In this document: positions 1 through 8,975 of the stretch, piece after piece
Position numbering within the stretch: position 1 is the first letter of the stretch
Layout: each line of letters begins with the position of its first letter
NCBI GenBank assembly: GCA_964526695.1
Contig: CAZGJA010000130.1
Span: 32,304-96,303 of the forward strand
Reading direction: 5' to 3'
DNA: 64,000 nt
From: JABWBH01 sp964526695
Lineage (GTDB): Bacteria; Planctomycetota; Phycisphaerae; UBA1845
Notes under the pieces: generated by a model
Database searches by the model: none
What the model was told of the DNA's origin: nothing
Seen by the model: only the letters and a program-made list of their open reading frames with translations
Translations under genes and position numbers: made by a program

Positions 1-1580
1 GAGGACGGTTCCACGACTTTCAGGTCCGGGTAGAACGCGCGATAGACCGGCGTCTTGCGCTCGCGGCTTTGCGCCAGGTCCAGTTCACCGACCGGCGTCT
101 GGTATGAGCGACCATATTCCAGGAAGCGCGCGACCTTCAGGCGAGCCAGTTCCGTCAGCAGATGAGGCCGATCCTTACGCGGTCCGGCAACTCCATCCAA
201 GTCGAGCATTTCGCGGATATGGGCGTCGTCGGCGTTCTCGTCGCGCGCCCGCCGCACCAGTTCGATCACGCCTTCGAGGGTCAGCTCCGCGATCAGCGCG
301 TCGATCAACTCGATCAGCCCGACCTTGAAACGCAGCCCCGCGCGAGTTGACAGGTTGATCTGCCCGGGCGTGGCGGTCCCGTCCTGAATCATATCCAGCG
401 CATACAGACAGAGCGGCAGGGCATATCGGCGAAACGCGCGCCCGCCGCCATCGTCGGCACAGGCCACGTGGACCAGCGCCGCGGCGCTGCGCACCTTGCC
501 GGCGCGGCGGTCGTTCTCCGCCGCCTGATAGTACGACCAAAACGTCTGGCGGGATATCTCGCCCACCGGCTCATACTCGCCCGACGCGGGATTGAATACG
601 CCCACCGGCGCCGGCCTGGCATCTTCGCTCCAGGCGTAGAAACCCTTTCGCGCCGCGGTCGCCGCGCCGCCGTGCCCGCGCGACTCCAGTCCGGCGATCC
701 AATCCGGATAGCACTTGCCGTCGCGCTGATAGAGGCTGCGCAGCCGATCGTGCTTGGGCAGCGACGATCCGAAATGGCGGCTGGATTCGGTGTAGGGCAT
801 GTGCCCGGTCTGGTCGAGAACGAGGAAGGGGTTGGCGGTGAACAGCTCCCACAGCCCGCCGAGCTGCACGATGTCGCGCCCGGTTTGGACATCCCACGAG
901 ATGATCGCCGCCATCGCCTGAAAGAGCGGGTCGGTGATGTACCCGTGATGGTCCACCGGAAGCGCGACGACGGCCTTTTCGAGAATCTGGTCGGCGAAGA
1001 CCACGCCGAAGTTGAACGTCTCCTGCGAGGCGAACTTGCCTTTCATCACGTCGATGAGGCGGTTGCGCTCGAACGGGAAGTAGCCGTGCACCGTCAGGAA
1101 CTTCTCGCGCAGGGCCTCCGATCTGAACAGCACGGCGAGTTCCTCCGTCGTGTGCGACGAGGTGTTGGAGAACACCGCCGCCAGCCGGTCCGGATCGACG
1201 GCGCGTTCGACGGCCTCGAAGATCCGCGCCTTGATCTCGGCCCGCTCGGTGGCGACTTCCCAGACGATGTCGGCGTCCTTGAGCGCGGCATAGTCCTGCG
1301 TGCAGGTGACGCGGGCCTTGAGGGCGTCGCCGTCCTCGGGGCGGATGCGGCGCTCGCGGACCTGCTGCGCGACGTGATCGGCCAGGCGCGCCGCGGCGCG
1401 CTGGAGTGCGTCCGCGGCCACGTCGAGGAGGATGAGCCGGCAATCCGTCTTGGCGAGCAGATCCAGCGCGATGCCCTGCCCCATCGTGCCCGCGCCGATG
1501 AGCGCGACGCAGCGCACGTCGTTGACGCGGCGCACCGCCGGCTCGATCGTCTTGTCGCCGAATGCAAATGCCCGTTTCAT
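1..1580 (-). CDS. 3-hydroxyacyl-CoA dehydrogenase (C-terminus beyond window edge)
   Basis: NAD-dependent oxidation of a 3-hydroxyacyl-CoA to the 3-oxoacyl-CoA, here probably a beta-oxidation step after ring opening (for example 3-hydroxypimeloyl-CoA). About 526 residues are readable and the frame stays open to the left edge. The N-terminal Rossmann motif GAGTMGQGIA is at residues 29-38, SNTSSHTTEELA follows near residue 137, and the KGFYAWSED segment resembles the end of the HADH helical domain. The ATG at 1580 is chosen because the protein then starts shortly before the Rossmann strand. It lies 21 bp behind the thiolase stop, so it is the next operon gene. The readable part already exceeds the usual two-domain enzyme (about 300-480 residues), so an additional C-terminal domain of unknown identity is present or begins here. 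Confidence 0.85.
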   Translation of the reverse strand, partial: MKRAFAFGDKTIEPAVRRVNDVRCVALIGAGTMGQGIALDLLAKTDCRLILLDVAADALQRAAARLADHVAQQVRERRIRPEDGDALKARVTCTQDYAALKDADIVWEVATERAEIKARIFEAVERAVDPDRLAAVFSNTSSHTTEELAVLFRSEALREKFLTVHGYFPFERNRLIDVMKGKFASQETFNFGVVFADQILEKAVVALPVDHHGYITDPLFQAMAAIISWDVQTGRDIVQLGGLWELFTANPFLVLDQTGHMPYTESSRHFGSSLPKHDRLRSLYQRDGKCYPDWIAGLESRGHGGAATAARKGFYAWSEDARPAPVGVFNPASGEYEPVGEISRQTFWSYYQAAENDRRAGKVRSAAALVHVACADDGGGRAFRRYALPLCLYALDMIQDGTATPGQINLSTRAGLRFKVGLIELIDALIAELTLEGVIELVRRARDENADDAHIREMLDLDGVAGPRKDRPHLLTELARLKVARFLEYGRSYQTPVGELDLAQSRERKTPVYRAFYPDLKVVEPS

Positions 1581-1601
1581 GTTCAATGCCTCGCAGGCGT
1601 T

Positions 1602-2846
1602 TCAGTTTCCCCGCGTGTCCCGCACGATCACGGCCGCCCCCTGTCCGCCGCCGATGCACGCCGAGGCACAGCCGATGCGCTCGCCGCGCCGCTGCATTTC
1701 ATACATCAGGTCCACGAGGAGCCGGGTTCCCGTCGCGGCCAGCGGATGCCCGATGGCGATTCCGCCGCCGTTGACGTTCACCTTCTGGCGATCGAGCGCC
1801 AGCTCCTTCTCCACGCCGAGGAACTGGGCGGCGAACGCTTCGTTGATTTCCCACAGCCCCACGTCCCGCAGGGTGAGCCGCGCGCGGGCGAGCGCCTGCT
1901 GAATGGCCGGCACGGGTCCGCGCCCCATCACCTTGGGATCCACGCCGGCCACGCCGTACGCCAGCACCTCGAACCGCGCATCGATTCCCAGTTGCTCCGC
2001 GACCTCCGCGCTGGCAAGCACCAGAGCAGCCGCGCCGTCGGAGATTTCGCTGGCGTTGCCTGCGGAGACCAGCCCGTTCGGCGTCAGCGCGGGCAGCTTT
2101 TCCAGCACATCCAGCGAAGTCTTGCGGACGCACTCGTCGCGCGCAAGGTGCACGGGCCTGCCGGTCAGGTCGGTCGCCTCGAAAGCGAACATTCCGCGCA
2201 GCAGGTCGCCGCCGTTGAGCCAGCTCGCCTTCTGCGCCGCGCGGGCCCGGGCATGAGACAGATCCGCGAACTCGTCGCAGGCGCGGCGGGTGATTTCCAT
2301 CCGCTTTCCGTATTCGTCCGCCGTCAGCATCATGCTGGTCCGCGCCAGGTCGTGGTTGAGCGACGCGAGCATGGAATCCTCGACCGCGCCGGCGTCGGCG
2401 AATTCCCAGAAGTTGGCCGCGCCGCGCAGCGACCGCACGATGCGCGGGGCGCGCGACATGGTCTCCGCGCCGACGCAGAGCACGACGTCGGCGTCGTCCA
2501 CCGCGGGCGGCAGGAGAATCTGCTGATACGCGTTGATCACCGTCTGCAGACCCGAGCCGCAGATGCGCTGCACCATCAGCGCCGGCGCTTCCGTCCTCAA
2601 CCCGCACCGCAACCCCACGTTGCGCGGAAAATAAATGTCCTGCGTCCCCGGCGCGGTGAACTGATACACGTTGGCGCCGACGACGGCGCTGACCCGTTCG
2701 GCGGGGATGCCGCTGCGCCGGATCGCTTCCGTGCCGGCGGCCGCGCCGAGATCCTCCGCGCTGAAATGCCGCAGCGTGCCGCACTTGACGCCGACGGGCG
2801 TCCGCGCCGCGCCGACGATGACCACCGATTGTCCCTTTGCTGTCAT
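1602..2846 (-). CDS. Acetyl-CoA acetyltransferase / 3-ketoacyl-CoA thiolase
   Basis: Thiolytic cleavage of a 3-oxoacyl-CoA with CoA, releasing acetyl-CoA. The 414-residue length is close to the thiolase family (about 390-400 plus a short extension). The acyl-accepting cysteine is in ICGSG (Cys96), followed by NEAFA, the active-site histidine segment IAIGHPLAATG, and the C-terminal cysteine loop CIGGGQG. All three catalytic blocks are intact. The ATG at 2846 is preferred over a GTG six bases upstream because a GAGGG ribosome-binding site lies 8 nt before it. It follows the ligase fusion by 12 bp and precedes the hydroxyacyl-CoA dehydrogenase, consistent with beta-oxidation of pimeloyl-type intermediates. 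The exact chain length preference cannot be read from the sequence. Confidence 0.92.
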   Translation of the reverse strand: MTAKGQSVVIVGAARTPVGVKCGTLRHFSAEDLGAAAGTEAIRRSGIPAERVSAVVGANVYQFTAPGTQDIYFPRNVGLRCGLRTEAPALMVQRICGSGLQTVINAYQQILLPPAVDDADVVLCVGAETMSRAPRIVRSLRGAANFWEFADAGAVEDSMLASLNHDLARTSMMLTADEYGKRMEITRRACDEFADLSHARARAAQKASWLNGGDLLRGMFAFEATDLTGRPVHLARDECVRKTSLDVLEKLPALTPNGLVSAGNASEISDGAAALVLASAEVAEQLGIDARFEVLAYGVAGVDPKVMGRGPVPAIQQALARARLTLRDVGLWEINEAFAAQFLGVEKELALDRQKVNVNGGGIAIGHPLAATGTRLLVDLMYEMQRRGERIGCASACIGGGQGAAVIVRDTRGN

Positions 2847-2858
2847 GCGCACCGCCCT

Positions 2859-5800
2859 CTACCTCGCGTTCGCTCCAACGGGAGCACATTCCGATGCACA
2901 CGCCTCCGTGCGGGCCGAAGCCCGAAGCTCGCCGCCAGACCGCGCCGCAGCGCCGGATTCGCCTTCAGGGACTTCAATGACGTTGGGCGACAGGCACGGC
3001 GTGAAGATTGCCTCGATGCGGCGCCTGTGGTTGTCCAGCACCGCCTTGCGGACCAGCTTGCCCGAGGGCGTGATTTCCCCGCGCGCCGCGGACGGCTCCT
3101 GATCACACAGCACCGCACGCCGCACGCGCTGATACTTCACCTCGATCAGCGGGTTGATCCGCCGCAGCTCCTGCGCGAACAGCTCGCGCGCCGCCGGCTG
3201 CTCGATCAGGCGATCGTCCGGCGCATCGACCGGCTCCCCGTGCCGCGACAGCGCGTCGCGCACGGCGGACATGCAGGGGAACAGCAGCGCGCCGACGAAG
3301 TCCTTGCCGCTGCCCACGGCGATGGCCTCGGTGATGTACGGCGATTCGTTGACCAGCACGTTTTCGATCCGTTGCGGATGCACCTTCTCGCCGGTGGTCA
3401 GCTTGAAGGCGCCGTCCTTGCGCCCGAAGATGCGCAGCCCGTCGCGCGTGAACTCGCCGAGATCTCCCGAGCGGAACCAGCCGTCCTCGGTCAGCACGCG
3501 CGAGTTGGCTTCCTCGTCGTTGAGGTAGCCGCGCATGACGTTCGGTCCCTTGACGAGGATCTCCTGGTCCGGGTCGATGCGAATGGTCACGCCAGGGATG
3601 GGCGTGCCGACGAAGCCGCTGCGCCACGGCGTGCCCAGCGTCCGCAAGGTCACGGACGGCGACGTTTCCGTCAGCCCCCAGCCCTCCAGCACGGGAACGT
3701 TGTGCCGCCGATACGCCGACTCCACCGTCGCGGAGAGCGGCGCGCCGGCGGTGAACACGAACCGCAGGCGGGCGTTGAACACGGCGGCCTCGACGCCCGC
3801 ATCCTCCGTGCAACGGGACATGAGCAGATCGTGCACGCGCGGCACGCTGCAGAAAATCGTCGGGTTGAAGGTGCGCCAGTTGTCCAGCAGGCGCTCCACG
3901 TCGCGGCCGCGCGAATCGTCCAGGCACAGCTCCGCGCCGTGGTACAGCGTCAGGAACCTCTCGAACAGGCCGCCGAAGCTGTGGTGCCAGGGCAGGTAAT
4001 TCATCAGCACGTCCTGCTCGCCGAGATCCCAGATCAGCGAGAGCGCCTTCTGCTGCGAGATCAGGTTGCCGTGCGTGAGCTGCACGCCCTTCGGCGGGCC
4101 GGTCGTGCCGGAGGTGTACATGACCACGCAGAGATCGTCGCCGCGCACGGCGTCAATCCGCTCGTCGAGGCGCTCCTCGCTCGCGCCTTCGTCGCCCAGC
4201 AGCGTGGCGAAGTCGATCGCCCCCCACGACCGCGCCGCGTCGTCAAAGTCCATGCTGAACACGCGCTCGATCCACGGATAGCGCGCGCGGTCAATCTTCT
4301 CGAGCTGATGCCGACCGGAGACGACCAGCAGCCGCGGCCGCGAATGACCGAGGACGTAGTCCACCTGCGGCGCGGCGTATCCCGCGAACACCGGCACGGT
4401 GACCGCGCCGATGGACATGACCGCCAGCTCGAACAGGAACATCTCCGCGCGGTTCTCCGACAACATGCACACCATGTCGCCGCGCCGGACGCCCATTTCC
4501 AGCAGGTTTCGCGCGATGCGCCGGACGGCCGCGCCAAATTCGTTCCACGTCAGCGAGGCCGTTTTCGATCCGCCCGGCGGCGCGATGCCGGTCCTCGCGG
4601 GGGTCGTGCCCGGCGTGCGGTAGCGCAGGTAGGTCCGATCGCCCCAGCGCTTCACGCGATCGCGCAGCACCGCGCCGAGCGAAGGCTCGACGTCGCCGAG
4701 CGGAATGGGGCTGGCGTGCTCCTCGCCCATGCGCCGGATGCCCACGCGCTCGTCCAGCCCCAGCGGCGTCGTCTGGCAGTACGCCAGGCACGAGTCGCGC
4801 AGCAGCTCCTTCGTCAAGGTGAACCGCTCCTCCGGCGGCTTGCGCTGCACGGACGGTCCCGTCGGCTCCAGCCCGCTGCGCCGGCGGACGATGTGCGACG
4901 CGGAGAAGTACACGATGTTGGTCGCCAGCTCCTTGATGTGCGAGCAACCGGCCCGGCCGCCGACTCGGCGGTTGATCTCGCTGAGCACGCCCCGCTCGAT
5001 GCGCAGACCCACCAGCCGCTCGGCGGCCGCCTCGATCTCGCAGCACACGGGGAACGGCGCCCGGATCATCTGAAGCGCGCTGCGCGTGATTTGTTCGTTG
5101 GGGAGGTCGATGCACAACTCGAGTTTGATGAGGTGCTCGTCATCGAGCATGGTGCCGACCACGACGAGGTCGTCCGGACCGGCGTCGTACAATTCGATCG
5201 AGAAATCGCGCTGAGCGGCGAGTCGCATGGCGGAGTTCCTTCCATCGGCGCCCGCGGACCGCTTGCGGCGGATCGCGCGGGCCATCGCTTCCTGCACCTG
5301 GGCGCGGAGATGCTTGAACAGGGTCTCGTGCTGCGTCAGCCCCGCGCGCGCCGCGTAGCGCCCCAGCGGGGTGAGGATCCATTCCTCGTTCGAGAAGAGC
5401 TTCACGCTCGCCAGTCCCCGGGCGACCGCGTCGCGGAACGACTTGACCGAGCTGGTGACGTGGTTGGCGAAGGACATGATGATCGCGCGGTGTCCGGACC
5501 AGATGGCGTCGAAATCCGCGTCGGAGGGATACGCGCCGCAGGCCTGCCCGACGTCGAACACCGCGCGCGTGACGCGCGCCACGAAGTCGGTCTTCGTCTC
5601 GTCCTTGCACAAGTCGCCCATGCGCAGGTCGAGCAGCTCGCCGTCCGGCGCGACCATGTGGATCAACCCGCCGACGTTGAGCACGATCGAGATCATGCCC
5701 TTGTCGAACTCGATGCGCGTGCCCGGCACGTGGCGCGCGTGTTTGAACGGGTAATCGTGCGCGGTCAGGATCGCCTCGATCCGGTCGCGCTCCGCCTCCC

Positions 5801-6395
5801 CGCCGCCCGCGAAAACCAGCGAGCCTCTCTTCTCCAACACGTACACCGCGTCCGCGCCGGCGCCGCGCCGACCGCCGGCCTGAAGCGAAATGCCGCGGAC
5901 GATTCGATCCAGCAGTGCGGCGATCATGGCGTCGGTGACCGTGGGCAGCCGGCCCAGGACGCGCGATTCTCGAATCTGCTCCTCGAACGCGGCGATCGTC
6001 TGCTCCATCAGGATGCCGTTGGGCAGAATCAGGAGAATGGGCACGCGCTGGCGCACGTCCTCCACGTCGCGCAGTTTGCCGCGACCGCAGAGGTTTTCCA
6101 GATAGCCCACCACGTGCTGCGTCAGCGGCGCGAGCTGGTCCGGCTCGCAGCACACCATCAGCAGCTCGGGCACGTGGTCCAGCGCCTCGGCCTCGAGCAG
6201 GTTCGAGAGAATCCGGCCGCGCAAAGGAAGCAGCCGCAGCGCGCCCTTGTCGTCGAGGCGCACCTGGCCGGACCGCTTCATGACGTCGGTGATGCCGCCG
6301 CCCCGGCCGACGAAGCAGTCGCCGCGCGCATGGACAAAGAACGCCACGCCCAGCGCGCCGCACGGATGCACCCCGATGTGACCTTGCTTCAACAC
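2859..6395 (-). CDS. Three-part fusion: dehydrogenase-like domain, DUF2889-like domain, AMP-forming acyl-CoA ligase
   Basis: A 1178-residue single frame. Residues about 1-350 begin with a dinucleotide-fold-like GALG stretch and continue with a helical part reminiscent of ketopantoate-reductase/6PGDH-like dehydrogenases (weak assignment). Residues about 388-510 match the look of DUF2889: an R-x-F-S-I-E-L-Y start, a central VVGTMLDDEH strand pair, and a closing GCSHIKELA. Residues about 555-1140 are an ANL-superfamily acyl-CoA ligase with the P-loop YTSGTTGPPKG near 760, the A5 motif GWGLTETSP, the A7 aspartate in WFRSGDLGEF, and the hinge FGRKDGAFKL. The ligase would activate a carboxylic acid (benzoate, or a ring-cleavage diacid) with ATP and CoA. 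The start is a GTG without a clear ribosome-binding site and could lie further in. The operon position supports a catabolic acid substrate. Confidence 0.8.
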   Translation of the reverse strand: MLKQGHIGVHPCGALGVAFFVHARGDCFVGRGGGITDVMKRSGQVRLDDKGALRLLPLRGRILSNLLEAEALDHVPELLMVCCEPDQLAPLTQHVVGYLENLCGRGKLRDVEDVRQRVPILLILPNGILMEQTIAAFEEQIRESRVLGRLPTVTDAMIAALLDRIVRGISLQAGGRRGAGADAVYVLEKRGSLVFAGGGEAERDRIEAILTAHDYPFKHARHVPGTRIEFDKGMISIVLNVGGLIHMVAPDGELLDLRMGDLCKDETKTDFVARVTRAVFDVGQACGAYPSDADFDAIWSGHRAIIMSFANHVTSSVKSFRDAVARGLASVKLFSNEEWILTPLGRYAARAGLTQHETLFKHLRAQVQEAMARAIRRKRSAGADGRNSAMRLAAQRDFSIELYDAGPDDLVVVGTMLDDEHLIKLELCIDLPNEQITRSALQMIRAPFPVCCEIEAAAERLVGLRIERGVLSEINRRVGGRAGCSHIKELATNIVYFSASHIVRRRSGLEPTGPSVQRKPPEERFTLTKELLRDSCLAYCQTTPLGLDERVGIRRMGEEHASPIPLGDVEPSLGAVLRDRVKRWGDRTYLRYRTPGTTPARTGIAPPGGSKTASLTWNEFGAAVRRIARNLLEMGVRRGDMVCMLSENRAEMFLFELAVMSIGAVTVPVFAGYAAPQVDYVLGHSRPRLLVVSGRHQLEKIDRARYPWIERVFSMDFDDAARSWGAIDFATLLGDEGASEERLDERIDAVRGDDLCVVMYTSGTTGPPKGVQLTHGNLISQQKALSLIWDLGEQDVLMNYLPWHHSFGGLFERFLTLYHGAELCLDDSRGRDVERLLDNWRTFNPTIFCSVPRVHDLLMSRCTEDAGVEAAVFNARLRFVFTAGAPLSATVESAYRRHNVPVLEGWGLTETSPSVTLRTLGTPWRSGFVGTPIPGVTIRIDPDQEILVKGPNVMRGYLNDEEANSRVLTEDGWFRSGDLGEFTRDGLRIFGRKDGAFKLTTGEKVHPQRIENVLVNESPYITEAIAVGSGKDFVGALLFPCMSAVRDALSRHGEPVDAPDDRLIEQPAARELFAQELRRINPLIEVKYQRVRRAVLCDQEPSAARGEITPSGKLVRKAVLDNHRRRIEAIFTPCLSPNVIEVPEGESGAAARSGGELRASARTEACASECAPVGANAR

Positions 6396-6460
6396 GACGA
6401 TCTACTGCGTCTCACAACGTAACTGAAGCTCCCACGACGCCCGCGCAATCCACCCGATGC

Positions 6461-6590
6461 AAGTGTGACACCGGTTTTCAGTCGGCAAGTGTGGCATCGG
6501 TGCCCAGTTGACAAGTGTGGCACGGGTTCCCAGTTGACAAGTGTGGCACCGGTTTCCAACCGGTGTGTGTAGCACAGGTTTCCAACCTGT
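6461..6590. repeat. 26-bp tandem repeat in operon gap
   Basis: Four units start at 6461, 6487, 6513 and 6539, exactly 26 bp apart, each beginning AAGTGTGRCA. A fifth, diverged unit runs to about 6590 and carries the palindrome ACAGGTTTCCAACCTGT. It fills the 225-bp gap between the ATPase gene and the ligase fusion, the only large gap in the catabolic operon. No open frame in it looks real. Confidence 0.85.
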
Positions 6591-6620
6591 GCATCGGTGC
6601 CACTTTGCCTGCAATAGGAT

Positions 6621-7667
6621 TCAATGCAATTCCGCTGCCGAACACTCTTGGCAGGCGCTGCGGCTTTGCATTCGCCGCTCCGCGCCCGATTCTTCTGGAA
6701 CGTCTTCCCCTTGTGCCTCTCTCGCCAGCAATGCCGCGCCATACGCGCCCGCCTGCTGCGGCAACGGCGGCAGCAGAACGCTGGCGCCCAGCACCTCTTC
6801 CAATACTCTGACCATCGCCCGGCAGTGCGCGACGACGCCGCCCGTGGCTGCCACCGCGCCGTCCCGGGCGCCGACCATTTCGCCCACGCGCGTGGCAATG
6901 GAACGGAAAAGCCCCAGCGCGATGTCCTGTCGGGGTTCGCCGCTCTTGATCCGCTCGATGATCTCCGTCCCGGCGAAAACCGTGCAGTAGCTGTTCACCA
7001 CCGTTCGACCGCTCGAAGTCAGCGCCAAGTCGTCGAGGGTTCGCAGCGGTACGCCCAGCTTCAGTGCAATGGACTCCAAAAACGTTCCCGTCCCGGCCGC
7101 ACACTTGGCATTCATGCGATAATCCACCAGCTTGCCGCGCGCATTGATTCGAATGACCTTGGTGTCCTGCCCGCCAATGTCGATGATCGCGCGCACCTGC
7201 GGATACCACTCGCGAGCGCCTCGGGCATGACAGGTGATCTCCGTGACGGCCGACTGCGCAAAACGGACGTTGGCGCGTCCATAACCCGTGGCCACGCACC
7301 GCGCGATGTCGGCGCGGAGCGCGCTGACGGCCTCGTCCTCGTCACCGCGGCACGCCGCCGCCACGGCCGCGCTGATGCTCTTCGGCGTGGAATGAGCTTC
7401 GACTGAGGAGCAGTCCGTTGCCGCATGGGAATCAGCACGCCCGTCCCAAAAGGCGCCTCCCAGACTGGGCACAATGCAGCGCAGTGCCGCGTCCAGCGCC
7501 TGCTCGGCGGCGGCGGCGTAATCAAAACCCGATGCAACGACGGACTGCGAAAGCAGGGTGCCGCCGGCATCGATGACGACGCACTTGGTGGCGGAGGATC
7601 CGGCGTCCACGCCGACGAAGAGCGCCTCCCGGTTTCGACTGGATGGCGAGAGCGCGGACGGCGTCAT
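6621..7667 (-). CDS. BadF/BadG/BcrA/HgdC-type activating ATPase (benzoyl-CoA reductase or 2-hydroxyacyl-CoA dehydratase activator)
   Basis: ASKHA-fold iron-sulfur ATPase that couples ATP hydrolysis to low-potential electron transfer into an HgdB/Bcr-type partner. Motifs are the phosphate-1 loop GVDAGSSATK (residues 19-28), phosphate-2 loop DIGGQDTKVI (163-172), and adenosine loop ATGGVV. Two cysteines could bind a subunit-bridging [4Fe-4S] cluster: MNAKCAAGTG (Cys189) and NSYCTVFAG (Cys228). At 348 residues it is longer than HgdC (about 260) because of an extra segment at about residues 65-115. The ATG at 7667 overlaps the stop of the upstream iron-sulfur subunit (ATGA) and has a GGGAGGAGG ribosome-binding site, implying translational coupling and a 1:1 partnership. 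Only one ATPase gene is present, whereas four-subunit class I benzoyl-CoA reductases use two. Confidence 0.88.
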   Translation of the reverse strand: MTPSALSPSSRNREALFVGVDAGSSATKCVVIDAGGTLLSQSVVASGFDYAAAAEQALDAALRCIVPSLGGAFWDGRADSHAATDCSSVEAHSTPKSISAAVAAACRGDEDEAVSALRADIARCVATGYGRANVRFAQSAVTEITCHARGAREWYPQVRAIIDIGGQDTKVIRINARGKLVDYRMNAKCAAGTGTFLESIALKLGVPLRTLDDLALTSSGRTVVNSYCTVFAGTEIIERIKSGEPRQDIALGLFRSIATRVGEMVGARDGAVAATGGVVAHCRAMVRVLEEVLGASVLLPPLPQQAGAYGAALLAREAQGEDVPEESGAERRMQSRSACQECSAAELH

Positions 7668-8941
7668 GGCTTGCCTCCTCCCGCCAGGCACGCTTGCGAG
7701 GGAGTCCGCAACTGTGCAAGCTGCTCGACGAAGGCTTCCAAATTCGTCATGGTCTGGGCCGTGGAGAAGAACCGGCCATCGCTTAGGTCACCGTCCACGA
7801 CGAGGACGGGAAGCTCATGCTCGTCCCGCAGCCGCTGCGCCAGACCGAAACGCGAGTTCGTGTTGTTGGGACAGGTGCGCGCGTTGTGGAAAATGAAGCC
7901 GTCGATCGCAAAGCGCTCCCGCATTTCCAGGAGGAAGGACTGCTTGAACACTTCGTCACGGTTGATAAATATCTCCGTGCTCGTTCGGGCCATCCATTCC
8001 AGCGGATCTCCGCCGTCGTATTCCTCGAACGCCCATGAGTTGCAATACGTGCTGGCCACGACCGAAGCCTTCAGGTCAAAGCACTTTTCGGAAAGCTCGC
8101 GCACACGGGGCCAGACGGGCATGCCTTCCCAATAAAGCCGAAATCGCTCCGCCGGAACCGCGCCGACTCCGCTCTCCACCCGCCCCTGCATTTCGCGCAG
8201 GAGTTCCTCATAATAATCGATCGCCACGCGCGAGCCGCGCATGAGAATGACCGGCGCCATGTGGATCAGGCCGTCCCAGAACGTCATGGGCGACGGGCTG
8301 CTGCGAGCGGTGTCGAGCACGCGCCGCCACAGGGCGCTCGCGCGGCTGGACAGGGCGACGGCTTCCTGCAGTTTCGCCGGATCCAGCTTTACGCGAAACC
8401 GGGACTCAATATCCGCAACAAGCTGCTGCAATTGCGAGCGCACGAAGGCGATGTGTGAGCCATTCACCGATCCCAGGTAGCGTGGCGGGCAAACGCCGAG
8501 CACCGGCGCCTCGTGGTGCTTTCCGAAAAACTGAAACCAATCCTGGACCTCGCGGCATTGATTGGTGTTGTAACACAGGAGGTCCGGGCGCGGCGGCCCG
8601 TCAATGCCATACGCCTCCTGCAGCGGGCTGTACTTGCGAAGCGCCGCGCCAATGTCCGCCGTGGTATAACTGCACGATTCCGCGCAATAACCGGCGCCAA
8701 CGGCGTACGGAATGTATTGATGGCTGACGCGCTTGGCGCCGAGCAACGCCCCGTGATTCTCAGGAAAGTACGTCGCAAAGCCCAGCGCCACGAGAATCTC
8801 GCAGGGGCCCACCGACGTGCACCAGGCCACGCGCCGATCCGGGTCTTTGGCGGCGGCGTCAAGGTCGAGGAAGTAATCCCGCATCAGCGACTTGAGGCGC
8901 TGCTGCGACTTAATTTCTATGCGCTTGGTTCCGCCGGCCAT
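7664..8941 (-). CDS. 2-hydroxyacyl-CoA dehydratase / benzoyl-CoA reductase family iron-sulfur subunit (HgdB/BcrB/BcrC-like)
   Basis: Member of the HgdB/BcrC/BadD family, the substrate-reducing partner of the ATPase encoded directly downstream. Together they probably carry out Birch-like two-electron reduction of an aromatic acyl-CoA, with a 2-hydroxyacyl-CoA dehydration as the alternative. Candidate cluster ligands are the cysteines of AWCTSVGPCE, GYCAESCSY, CYNTNQC, TYCNSW and ARTCPNN. The C-terminal half ends in VVDGDLSDGRFFS followed by a helix, as in the family. The ATG at 8941 gives about 425 residues. A TTG at 8989 would add 16 residues and overlap the end of had, so the start is uncertain. 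Whether it is a B- or C-type subunit cannot be decided by eye, and no second copy exists in the window. Confidence 0.82.
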   Translation of the reverse strand: MAGGTKRIEIKSQQRLKSLMRDYFLDLDAAAKDPDRRVAWCTSVGPCEILVALGFATYFPENHGALLGAKRVSHQYIPYAVGAGYCAESCSYTTADIGAALRKYSPLQEAYGIDGPPRPDLLCYNTNQCREVQDWFQFFGKHHEAPVLGVCPPRYLGSVNGSHIAFVRSQLQQLVADIESRFRVKLDPAKLQEAVALSSRASALWRRVLDTARSSPSPMTFWDGLIHMAPVILMRGSRVAIDYYEELLREMQGRVESGVGAVPAERFRLYWEGMPVWPRVRELSEKCFDLKASVVASTYCNSWAFEEYDGGDPLEWMARTSTEIFINRDEVFKQSFLLEMRERFAIDGFIFHNARTCPNNTNSRFGLAQRLRDEHELPVLVVDGDLSDGRFFSTAQTMTNLEAFVEQLAQLRTPSQACLAGGGKP

Positions 8942-8975
8942 ATGCACGCTCACATGAGGGCGCCCCACAACTTGG

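Noticed and set aside
571..1659. Minus-strand frame of 362 codons starting at 1659
   Set aside because: Arg-rich shadow; the frame starting at 1580 has the Rossmann and HADH motifs over the same DNA.
468..6422. Open frame of 1984 codons on the plus strand
   Set aside because: It is antisense to three well-supported enzymes (dehydrogenase, thiolase, ligase fusion); its sequence is Arg/His/Ala-rich low-quality protein, a mirror of GC-rich codon bias.
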